Shown here in pieces: positions 7,649-8,112 of a stretch of DNA of 8,112 nt (position 1 is its first letter; each line of letters starts with the position of its first letter). The notes under the pieces are model-generated. The model ran no database searches and was not told the DNA's origin. It worked only from the letters and a program-made list of their open reading frames with translations. Origin of the DNA: Akkermansiaceae bacterium. Its GTDB lineage: Bacteria > Verrucomicrobiota > Verrucomicrobiia > Verrucomicrobiales > Akkermansiaceae. The stretch spans positions 1 through 8,112 of the forward strand of contig JALZVA010000014.1 in assembly GCA_023301335.1 (NCBI GenBank), written 5' to 3'. The translations under genes and the position numbers were made by a program.

Positions 7649-7654
7649 TATAAG
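7649..7654 (+). promoter_or_regulatory. Possible -10 element for the phosphatase gene
   Basis: TATAAG matches five of six -10 consensus bases immediately downstream of the terminator. No good -35 is seen at 16-18 bp. Transcription from it would begin about 9 bases before the ATG, giving a nearly leaderless mRNA, which would fit the absence of a Shine-Dalgarno. Confidence 0.3.
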
Positions 7655-7669
7655 ATTCATTCTCTTGGC

Positions 7670-8112
7670 ATGTCTAAGAAGGTCTTATTTGTGTGTACTG
7701 GGAATACCTGTAGAAGCCCTATGGCGGAGGGTTTATTCAAAAAATCAGTAGCCGAGCTAGAGGGTGTAGAGTGCATTGGTTCTGCTGGCGTAGCTGCCTT
7801 TGCGGGGGATATGATCAGCACGGATACGGCTAATTTATTAAAAAATAAGAACGCTTGCTTAGATGAGTTTAGAAGCAGAAAGACAAGCGACTACTTGCTA
7901 GAAGAGGCAACTCATGTTTTTGCCATGACTGGAAGCCACCTGCAGATGCTCAAAAGCGCATTCCCTACACATGCTGATAAATGCTTTCTCCTGTGTGATT
8001 TTGTAGAACTCAATGGGCAAAGGGGAATGGATGTGCCGGATCCGATTGGGATGGGGCCTCAGGCCTATCACGCAGTTGGAGAAGTTATCGAACTAGCCAT
8101 CCCCTCAATCCT
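7670..8112 (+). CDS. Low-molecular-weight protein phosphatase, YwlE-like (probable protein arginine phosphatase; 3' end outside window)
   Basis: 147 complete codons of a family usually about 150 residues long are visible, so nearly the whole protein is present. The N-terminus MSKKVLFVCTGNTCRSPMAE carries the phosphate-binding loop CX5R (C9 nucleophile, R15). VPDPIG at 122-127 supplies the general acid Asp124. SAGV at 38-41 is another family signature. The loop reads CTGNTCR. In Bacillus YwlE the Thr at this position, instead of the Ile of tyrosine phosphatases, favours phospho-arginine, so an arginine phosphatase is more likely than a tyrosine phosphatase or an arsenate reductase. No McsB-type kinase is visible here to confirm the substrate. 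The protein is predicted to be cytosolic. The gene follows a terminator, so it is probably a separate unit. No Shine-Dalgarno precedes the ATG. Confidence 0.93.
   Translation, partial: MSKKVLFVCTGNTCRSPMAEGLFKKSVAELEGVECIGSAGVAAFAGDMISTDTANLLKNKNACLDEFRSRKTSDYLLEEATHVFAMTGSHLQMLKSAFPTHADKCFLLCDFVELNGQRGMDVPDPIGMGPQAYHAVGEVIELAIPSI

Overview
The window looks like chromosomal DNA from a member of the Verrucomicrobia (Verrucomicrobiales; a Rubritalea-like lineage is a guess). This rests on two calls. One is a very large secreted or pilin-like protein matching my recollection of Verru_Chthon cassette protein A. The other is an ECF-like sigma factor of the Rhodopirellula/Verrucomicrobium type. Base composition is moderate, and recognisable Shine-Dalgarno sequences are rare, which is common in this phylum. 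I see no mobile elements, CRISPR, tRNA or rRNA.

Left part, minus strand (1-2274): a two-gene operon read right to left. The sigma factor gene (1744-2274) comes first. After 15 bp it is followed by a membrane-anchored YfbK-type von Willebrand A protein (1728 down to the window edge, C-terminus missing). The vWA protein has a short cytoplasmic N-terminus, one membrane helix, a long linker and a vWA domain with an intact metal site. The spacing suggests that the membrane protein could control, or report to, the sigma factor.

Centre, plus strand (2275-7428): a 125-170 bp divergent intergenic region carries a good housekeeping-type promoter facing right (2308-2336) and a strong Shine-Dalgarno at 2389-2396. 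The 1409-residue cassette-A-like protein follows (2445-6674). It overlaps a small exported protein of unknown function (6664-7428), so the two are probably translationally coupled. The usual pseudopilin-like partners B, C and D are not next to it.

Right part (7429-8112): a 241 bp gap contains several inverted repeats and ends in a terminator-like hairpin with a T-run (7614-7645), only 24 bp before a low-molecular-weight phosphatase gene. The phosphatase (7670 to the window edge) has the CTGNTCR loop of YwlE-type protein arginine phosphatases. The gap may be a structured leader RNA, a small RNA, or simply the 3' end of the preceding operon.

The points most worth checking are the mismatch between the strong ribosome binding site and the likely start of the giant protein (a five-codon upstream ORF sits there instead), the structured gap at 7429-7645, and the sigma/vWA pair lying divergently next to an isolated cassette-A gene.
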